This document shows, one piece after another, positions 52,601 through 64,000 of a stretch of 64,000 bases of DNA (the first letter of the stretch is position 1; every line of letters begins with the position of its first letter). Position numbers and translations under genes: made by a program. The notes under the pieces are model-generated. The model was not told the origin of the DNA. It was given only the letters and a program-made list of their open reading frames with translations, and did not search any database. The DNA is taken from contig NW_020170511.1 in assembly GCF_000524195.1 (NCBI RefSeq), positions 32,085-96,084 of the forward strand, written 5' to 3'. Origin of the DNA: Echinococcus granulosus (taxonomy: Eukaryota; Platyhelminthes; Cestoda; Cyclophyllidea; Taeniidae).

Positions 52601-55600
52601 GTTGGTTGGATTATTAGTGGCCTTGTAATTACCGCCTTATCCTATAAAGTGAGGGAAAAAGTACAAAAAGTTTTTGGTAGTAACTTGATTTTAACTAGTC
52701 AGAACTTGCAGTATGCAATTACCTGCTAACAAATACGCAAATAAAGTAGCATGATGCTCTTCATTAGGGTCTGGTGTTAAACCTTCATATCGTAAGATGC
52801 GGGTTGAATTTGATGTGGCCTGAGGTCATTTTCTCCAAGAATGCAAACTCAATTTCAAAGCTGAACCTCTCGTAGAGTACTTTGGTAATATTTGAAGAAG
52901 CTGCAGGAGCAGAGCTTTCTGCTCGAAAAACGGTTGAAAAAAAGACGTTTTACTGATTAATCACCAAAGACACCCTTTACGTTTTAATATTTGCTAAACT
53001 TATCACTTGGCACTACTCCATCTGCAGAAGACTATGCTTTGCGTGTGTGTGTGTATGCATCAGGTGGACTGCAAACAGAAGAAATCGCTAAGAATCATTC
53101 AACTTATAGGACTGAGTCCCATCATTTGGACACGATACAACTCAAAGGTATGTAAGAAGAGCCCCTTGGACTATGGAAACAATCAGAAAAAGGTCATAAG
53201 CATATTAGTGTGTCCTACACTTTGAAATTGATGGAAACAATAAAGGTACCTCTCCATCCTCCATATTCCCTTGATGATGATTTGCCAAGTGGTATTATTC
53301 ATCCTTTCTCGACGTCAGCTTTCGACAAGCACATGATTATATACGAGACAGAAGAGAGAGAGTTGGATGTAAAGGTGAAATAATGGCGGTGGCCAGAGAC
53401 AGGTCGTTAACGTTTAGAGTTAGCAGATAGCTTATTTCTCTTTGAAAAATGGATAAATGATAGACCAGAATATTAATGCAAGAGCTAATCATGAATATAC
53501 TTAAAACATTATGCTAGACCACTAGTGAGTTCGTGTCTTAACCCTTCGTATTCCACTTGCCTATACATATAGACAAGCCACCACAAAAACCATGACAATA
53601 TTTCTAACAATGTGATGGGATTAAAAGACAGCGCCAAAATAACGCCTCTTGCGTGGTTATTCCTTCACAGAATCCCTTTGTAAAAATTCCCAGGCCTAAG
53701 CTGATTTCTACCCATCCACACTTTATTCAGCCTCCTGACCGCATATGCACACGCTAATATTTCAAGCATCCAAACTCAACCGAAAAGTTAAAACGTAGTG
53801 ATTTGTCTTCTGAACCGCAGTTCTTCAAAACATTTATTCCTAATTAGTTTGTAATTTCTTTTTTGTCACCCACTCGGGTAGGGGACAGGTTATTTTTTAA
53901 TGTTCACTAGGGAATTTTGGGGCTATTTCGCACTTTTCTCCAAACAAATAAATGCGGGAAACGCTTAGTATCATCTTTTGTGTGTTTCATCGCCTCGAAA
54001 GAGCTCCAAAGTTCTAAATATGATACATTTGAATAAAAAACTGAGTTAGTACTAAAAACAACGCAGTGCTGATCGTATAACCAGTAAATTGCATTTAAAA
54101 AACCCACAATTTCGATGCTAGAGTGTCGGAGCAAAATTAATCAACACAGTCCTTCAAACAACTCAAAGGCAAAAAAATGTACTCGGTCTTTGAAGCAGAA
54201 TGTAACTCTACATCTGGTTTGACATTTAATCCTCAGCTAATCCGTTTACAGCATTAGCTGGCAGAAAAACGCGTCGTATATTTGACACTAAGGGTGAAGG
54301 CTTCGATTCAGTGTGTCAACAGAAATTTTTGATACGAGGGAAAGCATCAAGCAAATAAACCTAATTGCCCATTATACTCGATTAGCCACAAATATTTGCT
54401 TTACTTTGATTCTAAATCATCTTAACGCCCGTGGATGCAGAGCCATGGCTAAAAAAGCTCGCAAGCAGGACAGCGCACCGAAAACGTTGGCACAGATGCA
54501 GACACGTATGGGAAAAGCAAGCAAGTGGGAAAGGGGAGAACCAACTCACATTTGAAGAGCTCCGACACACCACAACTTTCAAGAAGAGTGGATTGACGCG
54601 TATCTGTGAAGGAAAATGAAGAAACGCAATGACAACACAAAATTCACCGCCCAGCTTCTCTACTAGGAGAATGTGTATGCAGAGTCAAAGTATGAAAATT
54701 ACCGGTCACCTCAGCACGGTCAATAAAATACCTCGGAGAAAACAGACCACCAAAGCCACCCAGATATCAAACTCTTTGAACCATCAAACCGGGCAAATCT
54801 ACACCTACCTCATTGTTTTAAACTTAACCGATTTGCAATAGGCCCCACAAATTGAGAAAAATAACTCATGTCACATGAAAATAAATCGGGACTACACACT
54901 TGTAATTCTGGTAGAGAAGCAACTTATGGGATGAAAATCAGTACAGACTTTACTCCATGAATTACAGTTATGTAAGCAGAGTAAACCACAAATGAAAAGG
55001 TAACTTTGTTGCCAATTTGACGAGATTGGCCAACGGATCATAAAAACGCCACTGCGATACCAAACTGCCTCTCGCCCGCCCATGCTACAAACCCCCTCAA
55101 CAATAGACCAACCAAATAGTGCACATAAATTAGGGTTGAAATGTCTAGTAATGCACCTTCAGTGGTATGCCTGGGAAGCAAAACGAAGGAAATTGTTATA
55201 TCGGAATCGAACATTTTATGAAAAGCCTTCAAGTTGAACCCATACTTTTGGTATTTAAGAGTAAGATAAAAAGGAATGCTATTGCAAGAGTACTGCACAA
55301 ATTTGTAAGTGGCAATATTATCCATTTTCTAATGGCTACCACATATATCATGGATCAGTCCACACACCTTCAGTAGAGGTGGTAAGCAACAGTGGTAGTG
55401 CATACCTGCAACAGGGAACTGAGATGTTTTTAAAAGTATCCTTCTGGATAGAGGACTTCAAACCATATTACGATGATGACACTCAGATAGTAAAGCATCT
55501 CAATGGCATAATCCATAACAGTCAGTTCTGTGAAAAATAGTCAGCACGCCTGATAAACGCATAACTTGTTGCGTGAAGGACTTGCGCGAGGGACGACCCT

Positions 55601-58600
55601 TTTTGCAGAAACGGAGGAAACTTACGCTGACAGTCATCATAGAAAGGTTGTACTGCACCCCAAGTAATCCCTTCACACTGGAGCTCTCTAGGCGTATGAA
55701 TGTTACACTCTATGAAATGTACCATTCCTTTCTGTGAATGCAAAAGTAAGGGTTGGCTTCAACACCTTCAAATCAATGTTATCGAAAATCCAAGCCGATC
55801 CTGCTTTAAATCCATGTTTGAATTAGAGAAAGGTAATAGGAAACTCACCATTAAACGGAATCGGGAAATATACAAAATAAACGCCATTCTCAAGGCAACT
55901 TCCCAGATCATCAGCCCCCGATTTTACTGGAAACTCGACCCAACCGGATTTTATATCGCTAATTTTACATTAGATAAGGGAGAAATGACCAATCCTGAGA
56001 TTGGCAAATGAGTTGTGGGATTCCTTTACTTGATGTATGATTTAATAAGAGTGAACTGTAGCATTTTTATCAATAAACCTCGAGAATTAAAAAGAAGAAG
56101 AGAAATCAAGTAAAACAGGAAAAAACAAATCTACCGAAAGGAAAAAAACGGAAACCAATGAATATGCCTGGAAGTGATACGTCCAAAATGGAGAAACTAA
56201 ACAAACACACACACATATACAAAGTAACTCACGCTGGAACCTTTTATTACCTGAAGGTTAAGAAGTTGTCAATTCAAGTCAATTAAAAAATAACTAAAAA
56301 AGATTCAAATAAGTTCATTGTTTAGACATCCCGTGAAATTCTTTACCCTTTTTAGGTCATCATTTTACCTTGATCATCCCATCACACCCTTTAAAAGTTT
56401 GCTTAGTAATGAAAAATTTTCAAGTCATGGTGACAAAATGAGTAATAAGTTGTCCCCTACCATCTCATGATTACGACGACCTTTTAAAGGACTTCGTGAC
56501 ATCAATGGATGTAGAACCTTCTAGCTGCAGATGGGTTATCAAGGCCTCATTATTCCATCAAGGGTATTTAAAGGTCGAATCTTATGTCATTCGCAGATTT
56601 AATAGGTAAACACANNNNNNNNNNNNNNNNNNNNNNNNNNNNNNNNNNNNNNNNNNNNNNNNNNNNNNNNNNNNNNNNNNNNNNNNNNNNNNNNNNNNNN
56701 NNNNNNNNNNNNNNTTAGTTCAATCAAGGAGGGTTCAAATCTGTCAGCAAAAAGCTGTATTACTTTGGTGTCAAGTTGCTTCTCTAAAAAATTTGGATAT
56801 TAAATTAGTGAAGTGAGAGAACCAGTGTCAATAATAGCAACGCTGTAGGCACATCTGTTTTGCCGATGCTTTGTTGTTTCCTACTTTTCGGTGACTTATT
56901 TTTATTCAAACAACGAATAAAGATTGGGTTGCATTTAAAGAAAACTGTCTAAATAAATCTAGAAATCCTTGATGCTCCACATTAAATAACGAGAAGTGGT
57001 GTCAGCTGAAGTGGTGAAGCAGCTAAAATTGGGGACATGATGTGACTATAGTGTAACGCAGGAATTAGGAGTTGGCACTAGAGCAATGATTAGTGATGAG
57101 CTGAAGGTAGATTTTATAGCTTATGATTATTCATAAGTTATGAGTGGATAAGCAGTAAAGTCTAGTTTGATTGATGAAAGGCATTTATTTTTAACCACCT
57201 GAACGATTACATGAGTCTTTTCAGGCTTTCATGGTTCAACCTCCACAACGGAGGAATAAGAGTCCGCTCACTTCACATGTGTTACCAGTCGGCTAGTCCT
57301 TCCGTAAGCTCATGACAAAGTATTGAGCCATTACTACCCTACCGACCTTTCGAATCCTATAGTTTAAACGACTAATGCTTACATTTAACATGCCTCAAGT
57401 AGAGTGGGAGATAGAAACGAGAAGTGGGGAATTCGAGACAAATACTCACCGTATTTGCCATACATGTAGTGGCAGTACTGACCCATCTCATAGAGCCCCA
57501 GACGAATGATGGCCGATTTAGTGTTGGCGCCCAGTTTTAGACCGTCCACAATGCCCGCCGCCACCGAGAGAATATTCTTCAGCGCACCGCAAATCTCCAC
57601 TGTCGCCACATCAGCCGTCCATGTGAGGAGAAGATTCTCCGTCTGCAAAGAACATGTGAACGTGAACTGCGGGGCACACATGACAAATCACTTAAAAATT
57701 CAGCATATTCAGGAAGATATTTTCTTGAACATGATGGATTAAGCGTCTCTACCGATGAATAAGCTGAGGCCAGTGCATTTTAAACAAATTTCAGCAACAT
57801 TTAGGGTAAATGATGATAGAAAGACCTATTTACATGAGCATCAACTGAGAAGGGGAAAGTTTTGGGGCAAGCTACAAGACAAATGGGTCCCACCCTCTTA
57901 TCACGCATAAGCAGATTAAAACGCGCTTCAAGAAACCATCAATTAGTTCTTGACTCCCATCATGCGCGTTACAGAAAAGGGTCGTTTGCTTGCTGGTTAT
58001 TTACTGACTGGCTTGTGATGTAGAACGGCTTTGGGATTGCAACGCTCGTTAAGGGAACGGACTTATCATTGGCTATCCCCCAAAGGACTACTCACTACAC
58101 ACGCCACACTTCCAAGCAACGCATCAATTCACGCCTAGAAGACTATGCTTGCTCTGTGCAAGGAGTGGACTGCAAGCGAATTCATACACTTCTTGAGGGC
58201 CAGACAATTACGGTTGGGGTCGACCAACTCGACACAATGAAACTAGAGTAGAAACAAGAAAATTTCTTCAGGGACAACCAGGATCAGTGAAATGGTAGTG
58301 ATTAAGTGATATAGTTTTTTTAAAAAAACAACACAAGACCTCATGCCGTAAACTACCGCAAAGTTTACCCATGGAAATTCATGTCACATTTGGGATGAGA
58401 GGGTAGAAAATACTTCTCCAAGCAATTTGCACCACAACTTCTTGACATTAAAAGGGCTAAGGAGTTATTTGAAGCATGTAGCTGAGCAGTTAAAACAAGA
58501 AGAAAAATGAAGATGCAGGTTTGTGTCTAGCTGAGAAAGGACTACAGACTATGTTTAGTATTTTAAGAATATTTTCACAGTTATCGAACCCTGTTAGTTG

Positions 58601-60586
58601 TCACAGTTTTGTGGGTAATGATTTCGTTGTTAAAGCTTCAAAGGTACCATGAGTGGATTGGAATTACAGTTGTGAGGCTTATTAAAGGACAAGATGCAGG
58701 ACTTGCCTCAAGCAGTTTCTTCACCTCTTCGGCAGACTGTTCGCTTATCGCACCGACAGTGACCTCGGTGAACTCGCCCTTGGCAAGTCCTCGAGCCGTC
58801 ATAGCACCACTGACAACAACCGCCTCCACACCAGTCACGCGGCGAATCTCCTCGCTCACCAACCATATGTCGGCCTGGCTCATCTGGGGCTTTCCTTCGG
58901 GTGCCACCAGACCCTAAACATGATATACAAAGAGAAAACAGGTTTTAGAATTAATCATAATCAAAATTAAAATTTTTGCTTCGGCCCCAACTCTGCTTCA
59001 TAAGTCAGTAGGTTTGAGGCCGAAATCCGCTTTAATCCGCTTCTGGTCCATATAATCTATTCGATTCAAAAATAGACCTGACCAAGATGTCACAAAAAGT
59101 TCAAATGGGCTGAGGAATGAATTTGTAAGCCGTACCTATAGACGATTTAAGTCCAAAGGGTGCACAAATTCTTCTCTTAAAAATACAAGTTTGCAGTACG
59201 TTTCAGGTCTAATATACATGAAAAGACTTAAAGAGAAGAGCCTTGTCGAATGTCCGAACTGACCACATGATCACCAGTTGCAAATTAATGAAAAATGAAG
59301 AGCAGACAAGCTGTCATTTACTGGGTACATTCCCGCAGGCGCATTGTGTTTAGCATTGGAAATGAAGACCCCAATTTTCCGGACACCAAATCCAACAGCT
59401 GTCGACAAGCAAGTGGTCATAGAAAAATGAAACAAATCGAAAGTCGGAATCAAGTGAGCAAATAACTAGTACAGCCAATTCCCGTCTACATTACGTGCGA
59501 ATATCCTCAAAAAATGCATCATGCTATCGCCAACCGTGTACTTTCGTGGAACCAGGGCATTTGTATAAACAGCCTTAAACATAAATAAACCAAAAGTGCC
59601 AACAAAGTGCACTAAATAAATGAGCATAAGGTACTTCGAAGAAAAATTTTGAGAAAAACCACTTCTATAAGTGATTTGGGAACTTCAGTTAAATGAAACG
59701 CCTGAGACAAGGAAATCCCTTGACGATCTGAAAGTAAACTACGTAATACAAACTACGCAAAATTTGAATGCTTTTTCATTCAAGCAATAGGAAACGCTAG
59801 TGCGGATGCCGGAAACAATTTTTCCCGAAGCTCAGCACAAAGTAAAACCGAACGATTCCGTGGAACGAAAAACAACCAATCAAATCAGGTAAAGCATAAT
59901 GGTAAAACAGTTCGTTAATAAAAAAAATACCGAAGAAATTAGAATATGAATCTTGATGGCCATGCTAGGCTTATACTCATGAATTAAGTGCTTATACTTA
60001 TGCACTATGATCCTAGATAAGAAAATTGCAAAACTAGATCAATAATAAAATGGCATCGGAAAAAAAGGAGCATTTCGATTCAAAGGTACGCTAAAATATC
60101 GAAAATGTGTTGCAAATCAGTTGCATAACAAGGGTGACCTAGGTAGTATTAAAATTAATGGGCTGTGATAGCTAGTTCAGGGCTACAGACACTTACTTTA
60201 GAAAAGGAAATAAACAGAACATCTTTCTTTAGATGTCCCTTCACTGTTTCCAGAATTTCAGTGACATGGCGGGTGGCATAGGCGAAAAGAATCACATCTG
60301 CAGCAGCTGCCACTCTTGCAGCATCATCAGATGCTAAGACGTTGTCAGAAATCTTGACACCCGGGAGATACTTCTTATTTTCTCTGTGAGTATTAATCAC
60401 ATCGACGAGACGTTTCTGCAAATGTTCCTCGTCACGAACATACCACATCACCTGAAGGGTTGTTTGAATGATTATTTAGGCACGTACCTTTGGATTGTAG
60501 CCTGAAAGCTTGGGTAAATTACTAACAACCAGATTCGAGAGCACTGTACCCAGTGCGCCACATCCCAATACACAGACTTGCCTCAT
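49688..60586 (-). CDS. GPD1: Glycerol-3-phosphate dehydrogenase (NAD+), divergent
   Basis: Seven exons: 60586-60488, 60451-60197, 58913-58707, 57642-57450, 54603-54550, 50661-50489, 49822-49688; 371 aa (human GPD1 is 349). The start is the first ATG after an in-frame TAG nine codons upstream. The family reduces dihydroxyacetone phosphate to glycerol-3-phosphate with NADH in the cytosol. Matches: N-terminal dinucleotide-fold GCGALG (Gly8-Gly13), [13 protein letters not shown], Lys118 (SFSKG), [15 protein letters not shown] (Lys209), [41 protein letters not shown] and the end YPLFTAV...HHPAHM. Both lysines equivalent to catalytic K120/K204 are kept. The glycine loop (usually GSGNWGS), the VPHQF segment (here AYATRHV) and the DLITTCYGGRNR loop are strongly altered, with about 10-15 extra residues after ESCG. 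Intron 3 is GC-AG and intron 1 is 36 nt. Activity on the usual substrate is uncertain. Confidence 0.9.
50662..54549 (-). other. GPDH intron 5 (3.9 kb)
   Basis: No recognised gene. It contains a short TG run at 53041-53054 and coding-like but unassigned + frames at 51679-51870 and 52451-52729. Confidence 0.45.
54604..57449 (-). other. GPDH intron 4 (2.8 kb), includes an assembly gap
   Basis: It contains the N gap at 56615-56714, an opposite-strand 103-codon frame (55700-56011) without known similarity, and a purine-rich stretch at 56080-56220 ending in an ACAC run. A short - strand block (55685-55626) with a GTAAG donor was considered as an exon and rejected. Confidence 0.45.
56615..56714. 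other. Assembly gap of 100 N
   Basis: Exactly 100 N inside GPDH intron 4; true length unknown. Confidence 0.95.
57643..58706 (-). other. GPDH intron 3, a GC-AG intron
   Basis: The exon ends CTT-GAG followed by GCAAGT, and the acceptor is TTTGCAG before ACG-GAG. Joining here gives KKLLE|TENLLLT, which aligns without gaps to the family segment ending in [10 protein letters not shown]. No GT donor in reach gives that alignment. A + strand frame inside (58069-58251, [18 protein letters not shown]) is coding-like but unassigned. Confidence 0.85.
58914..60196 (-). other. GPDH intron 2 (1.3 kb)
   Basis: Phase 0 between SFSK and GLVAPEG. AT-rich, no feature recognised. Confidence 0.55.
60452..60487 (-). 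other. 36-nt intron 1 of GPDH
   Basis: GTACGT...CCTTCAG, phase 0, between NPK and VMWYVRDEE. Removing it restores the family continuity (DPRV-type segment followed by MWV). Confidence 0.85.
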
Positions 60587-61933
60587 GACCAAAGTACACA
60601 AAAGAGCCGGCTACCGAGCCGCGCAGCACCTAAACACCGGTACTTATTGTGAGTGTGTCTCTGATGCATTAAAACGATTCAAGGTAGGGCAGTAATTAAC
60701 TATTAGTAGCTTGCTTAAAAATGCGAAAAGAATAAAGAAGATTATGTTTAAATTGTGCTTGTCAGTTGGTCTTTGCAGTCTTGTAAGACATGCAGCAGCG
60801 AATGTTTTTTTACGATTGCTGTGGAAGAAACTGATTTTGAACTATTAACCATTGACTATATCTGTACAAATGTTTACCGATGAAACACACTTACTGTAAC
60901 GTTAGCAGCAAGCAAAAAGGCAGACCTTAGGCTCTTGATTTGTTTGTTGATGGAAGCTTATGCTTCCTTTTCGTGAAACATACAGACTAACCAAGAGTTT
61001 TCAAGGAGTTCAAGTTTCCATGAGCTATGTCTTTAAACAACTTGACCACCTACGGTGTTCTAAAACTAGTACCGCAATTTTCTTTCCGCGACTACCTCAA
61101 AGACAATAATACTGAAGCTGAATGCATGGTTGGTGCATAGCAGAAGTTGAAGCTACCCACTGCCCAGCAGATGTACAAAGTCGGCGACTCCAAGTAGCCC
61201 GTTATCGAAGTTGACGGCTAAAAAGACTACTAAGTATTGAAATGCAATTATTCTGCAGTACCCTTAAGAATGCGGGTTTTTTGGGTCTCCTGTACTCTTT
61301 TGTTCAGCCATGCATTTCCAACTATTCATAGCACTCAGTACAATCAGAGGAGTTACACACAACACTGCCTAGCACCACCCACCAGGGAAAAAACGACCTA
61401 TCTGAGGCTGATTCTCTTGTAACGAACACAACTCTAACCGCACCCATGGAAGCTGCAGCATAGGAGGCCCGATCGCAGAAACCGTGACAACCCCCGGGTA
61501 ACCCTATATTTTCGAAAGCCTCCAAAACACGCAGCGCTCTGAGACCCGAAAACATTACTATTTCCACAAGCCTACAATCTCTCGCAATTGTGTCGTTAGG
61601 GGATACAAAACACCCGCTTGCTACTAAAACGAACAAGTCGAGAAAAATGGATGCCGACTGAACGAGAGCCTTTCTCAACAGATGAGAGAAAAAAATACGT
61701 TAATCAATAAAAGTTTAATCTTGCATAGGCACCTAATCAAATCTCTGCCAGCAAAAATGCGCCAAGTAAATGCTTATTCTTGAACACTACACAAGAAGAT
61801 GCGATTGATGGTAAACGACGAAGAGAGCAAGGAGGGAAAAGTCGCTTATATCGAGTTAGCGGACGTGGCCGTGCCACCAGGCATGGTTCTGTACTTCGTA
61901 TTCCTCAGCCGCGGAGTTTGAAAGCTTTCTTAC
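60587..61933. other. Intergenic region GPDH / dynein intermediate chain
   Basis: It should contain the GPDH promoter and the last exon(s) and 3' UTR of the dynein gene, but I could not place the final dynein exon. Possible acceptors at about 61671 (CTGTTGAG) and about 61222 (TTTTTAG) give no recognisable C-terminus. A + strand relic with stops lies at 61027-61245. Confidence 0.4.
61027..61245 (+). pseudogene. Possible decayed coding relic
   Basis: One + strand register from ATG 61027 reads protein-like (FSFRDYLKDNNTEAE, KLPTAQQMYKVGDSK, PVIEVDG, KDY). It is interrupted by stops at 61138, 61195, 61219 and 61231. All four are TAG or TAA, one base from Tyr codons. No parent family is recognised. 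The alternative is chance, or antisense to an unplaced dynein exon. Confidence 0.3.
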
Positions 61934-63490
61934 CAAACGGTTTAACTGAATATGTTCGTCTGCTTTTGGCATTGCCAGACTCTACGAAAGAAGGAGGAAG
62001 ATGTTCTTACTAGTACAAATTGAGACAACACGCCGAGCTAAGGCTTTCACTTAAGAATAATCAGACTAATAAATCGTCAGCAAAAAAGGAATTTACCTCG
62101 TGCAGTTCGAAGAGGCGTACTCGACCATCATCACCACCGACAGACAAGTGAAAGCCCTTTTTGTGGAATCGACATCGATTCAAGAGTGCATCCCCCTCTA
62201 CTTGGATGGACGCCGTGGGAACCTGAGCCAAAAAAGTGGATGACAAACTAAGTGATGATAAGAAAACATCTCCAAAACATTTACTAAAAAGTAGACTATG
62301 AATATAATTCCCTGACACCAAAGCAGGTAGACCATCGAGCACCAACACTGAAACGGTTCGGAACCTTCAACAATGACTAATTATTCAGCATGAGCAAAAT
62401 AATAACTCAAAACGAAATTACCAACTACATCTGAAGAAGGAAGTAGACTACCACCTCACCTCATGGTCAGAGTTGAGGGACCAAAAGTCCAGACACCCAG
62501 ACAAATCCATAGTAGCAAAGAGCCCAGGATGAATAGGAGAAGCGTCACAACCAACAAAGTAGTCATTGCGATCCTCGTAGGACAACAGAGGATAGGCGGG
62601 CGACTCACGGACGCTCCAAAGTCGCATGCTACAGTCCATGCCAGTGGTGACGAAAAGGGGACCTTCGCCCCCGTTTGTCATGGGTACTGCAACGTCCTCA
62701 GCGATCACCGCTACCTCTGCACTCGCTAAAACCGACACGCCCGTCACTGGCGCCTTGTGGCCCTCAAATTGAGCCGTCAAGCCCGCGTTCCTGTCAAAGG
62801 TGCAGGGTTTAGTGGTAATGACTGACCCCCTAGCGTCATTCCTACCTGTCACAGGTGTGTAGCTCCCACCAAAATTGATGGTCAATTATATCAGCTCAGA
62901 TCGTGCTTAAACCACTCACGATCAAAATAATCACATATATGCTAGTGTTAAGTGTGGTTGTAGACAACTGATTTCGACAACGAGATAAACTTCGCGACAT
63001 TTGTGAAAATACAAACCCAAAGCGTGCACAAAACACGGAAAGTACCGTTTTTTTGGTTGTGTTGAAACTAACGTATCTTATGATAGTTGATAAAAACATT
63101 CAAGCCGCTACGGGCTCAAATCACTGAGGCACTCAAAACGAACTCATACTCAGGGTAACAAAACGCATTTTCAATTAGTTTGATTCCACTATGGTGAGAA
63201 CAACATGCCAAAAACCTCACTTAACAAAACAGCCACTCAATCTCGAGTGATTTACACCAACTCATCAGTTTTACGTACGAAAAGGACGGAAATGTTTGCA
63301 ACATTAATTGCTGCCAAACCGAAGTTTGTGTCAAAAGCGGGGCAACTGCTCGTGGTGCGAGCGTATCCACTCTCAAAACCGTTCGCTTGCGCGTGGCAAG
63401 CACTACACATTTTGCTACCAATCAACCCGTCTTCATAACTGAGCATTAAATTACCCACAAGAAGAGGGTACTTTTCAAGCCACTGACGCT
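61934..63490 (-). CDS. DYNC1I: Cytoplasmic dynein intermediate chain, 3' part
   Basis: Exons 63490-63419, 62894-62846, 62790-62460, 62222-62097 and 61981-61934, all in phase. The gene continues off the right edge or upstream of 63490. The intermediate chain forms the WD40 cargo-binding part of cytoplasmic dynein with heavy and light chains. Matching segments: AQFEGHKAPVTG, LFVTTGMDCSMRLWS, PLLSYEDRNDY, SPIHPGLFATMD, CLDFWSLN, VPTASIQVEGDALLNRCRF, GGDDGRVRLFELHE and LAMPKADE, in the same order as the last WD repeats and C-terminal tail of animal DYNC1I. The three exons at 62790-61934 are secure. The two before them (YPLLVGNLMLSYEDG and ELHTCDR) rest on weaker similarity, and 62894 has a poor acceptor. 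The intron 62791-62845 is 55 nt. The stop codon was not found. Confidence 0.85.
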
Positions 63491-64000
63491 CTGTGGTTAC
63501 CTTAACACCGATTTTCCTCTTAATTCGTGGCTAAAAATATAAATCCCTAGTCAATCATAAAGTGCTCTTAGCCGGGGTGGCACAAACTTCCCGTCATTCG
63601 TCTATGAGTTTATATAAACCCACTGGTGACGCGTCTATCTCCTGTATAACTGATTGAAGATGGAATTTACCACTACGCTTTGCCTTCCGTGGTTTTGCAG
63701 GCCATGAAAATGTCAAAAATCGGAACCCCGAGGTGTGCGTTTAACACAAAGGTTCGGCATACTCAAGACGATCAAAAGGTAAGGACTACCCAACTCAGCA
63801 CTTAAAAAGATTAAAATCTTAAAGAAGTCATTAGTGTAGTGTTAGAACCGTTCATTAGATCGAGTGTACAAGCAAAGGTTAGACTGCAAAATGCAAAAAA
63901 ATGTGTGTGTACTCACCGGGTCAAGGTGTAACGTTGGTAGGCTAAACACAAAAAACAAGGCGTCTTGGATCTCCAGCCAGGAGGAATTCAGCAAGACAAA
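63491..64000 (-). other. Right edge, probably dynein intron and exon sequence
   Basis: A 25-nt segment (63944-63920) bounded by TGTTTAG and GTGAGT could be a microexon (LPTLHLDP), but its phase does not match the exon at 63490, so at least one more exon would be needed between them. Nothing else is recognised. Confidence 0.3.

Noticed and set aside
55626..55685. - strand block ending QPFYDDCQ before a GTAAGT donor, as the GPDH exon preceding 50661
   Set aside because: The block at 54603-54550 has a better acceptor, exact phases and a much closer family match ([12 protein letters not shown]).
1..64000. CRISPR arrays, rRNA genes, tRNA genes and prokaryotic operons
   Set aside because: No regularly spaced repeats, no rRNA-like conserved blocks and no convincing cloverleaf were found; all recognised genes are intron-containing animal genes.

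Overview
The window is eukaryotic nuclear DNA and most likely comes from a flatworm. Its AT-rich, gene-poor sequence holds animal-type, multi-exon genes. Several introns are only 28-43 nt and cluster at the 5' ends of genes, while later introns run to kilobases. This size polarity is known from parasitic flatworms such as schistosomes, so the phylum assignment is an inference from gene architecture and not a species call. Two runs of exactly 100 N are assembly gaps.

Left part (1-10 kb). A complete small gene for a CFAP418/C8orf37-type ciliary protein lies on the + strand (1218-1832). It is followed by an unrecognised candidate gene on the - strand (about 4300 down to 3074, possibly to 2331), then the complete - strand gene for the ribosome-biogenesis WD40 protein UTP7/WDR46 (8580 down to 5428). 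A 1.8 kb divergent intergenic region separates UTP7 from the next gene and contains a dispersed repeat.

Middle (10.4-42.6 kb). One very large + strand gene encodes a CDC14 dual-specificity phosphatase in 13 exons with introns up to 4.9 kb. The catalytic core matches animal CDC14 over its length. It is followed by a long low-complexity tail with a polyalanine and a polyproline run. Intron 6 holds a degenerate second copy of exon 7 that keeps the same reading frame.

Right part (42.6-64 kb). After about 7 kb without a recognised gene, a - strand gene for an NAD-dependent glycerol-3-phosphate dehydrogenase runs from 60586 to 49688 in seven exons. It includes a GC-AG intron and has diverged glycine-loop and substrate-loop motifs. 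The 3' part of a cytoplasmic dynein intermediate chain gene (- strand) fills the right edge.

The genes are unrelated housekeeping, cytoskeletal and cell-cycle genes. I see no operon-like or pathway grouping. All exon models were built by eye from reading frame, splice consensus, intron phase and remembered family motifs. No search was run.
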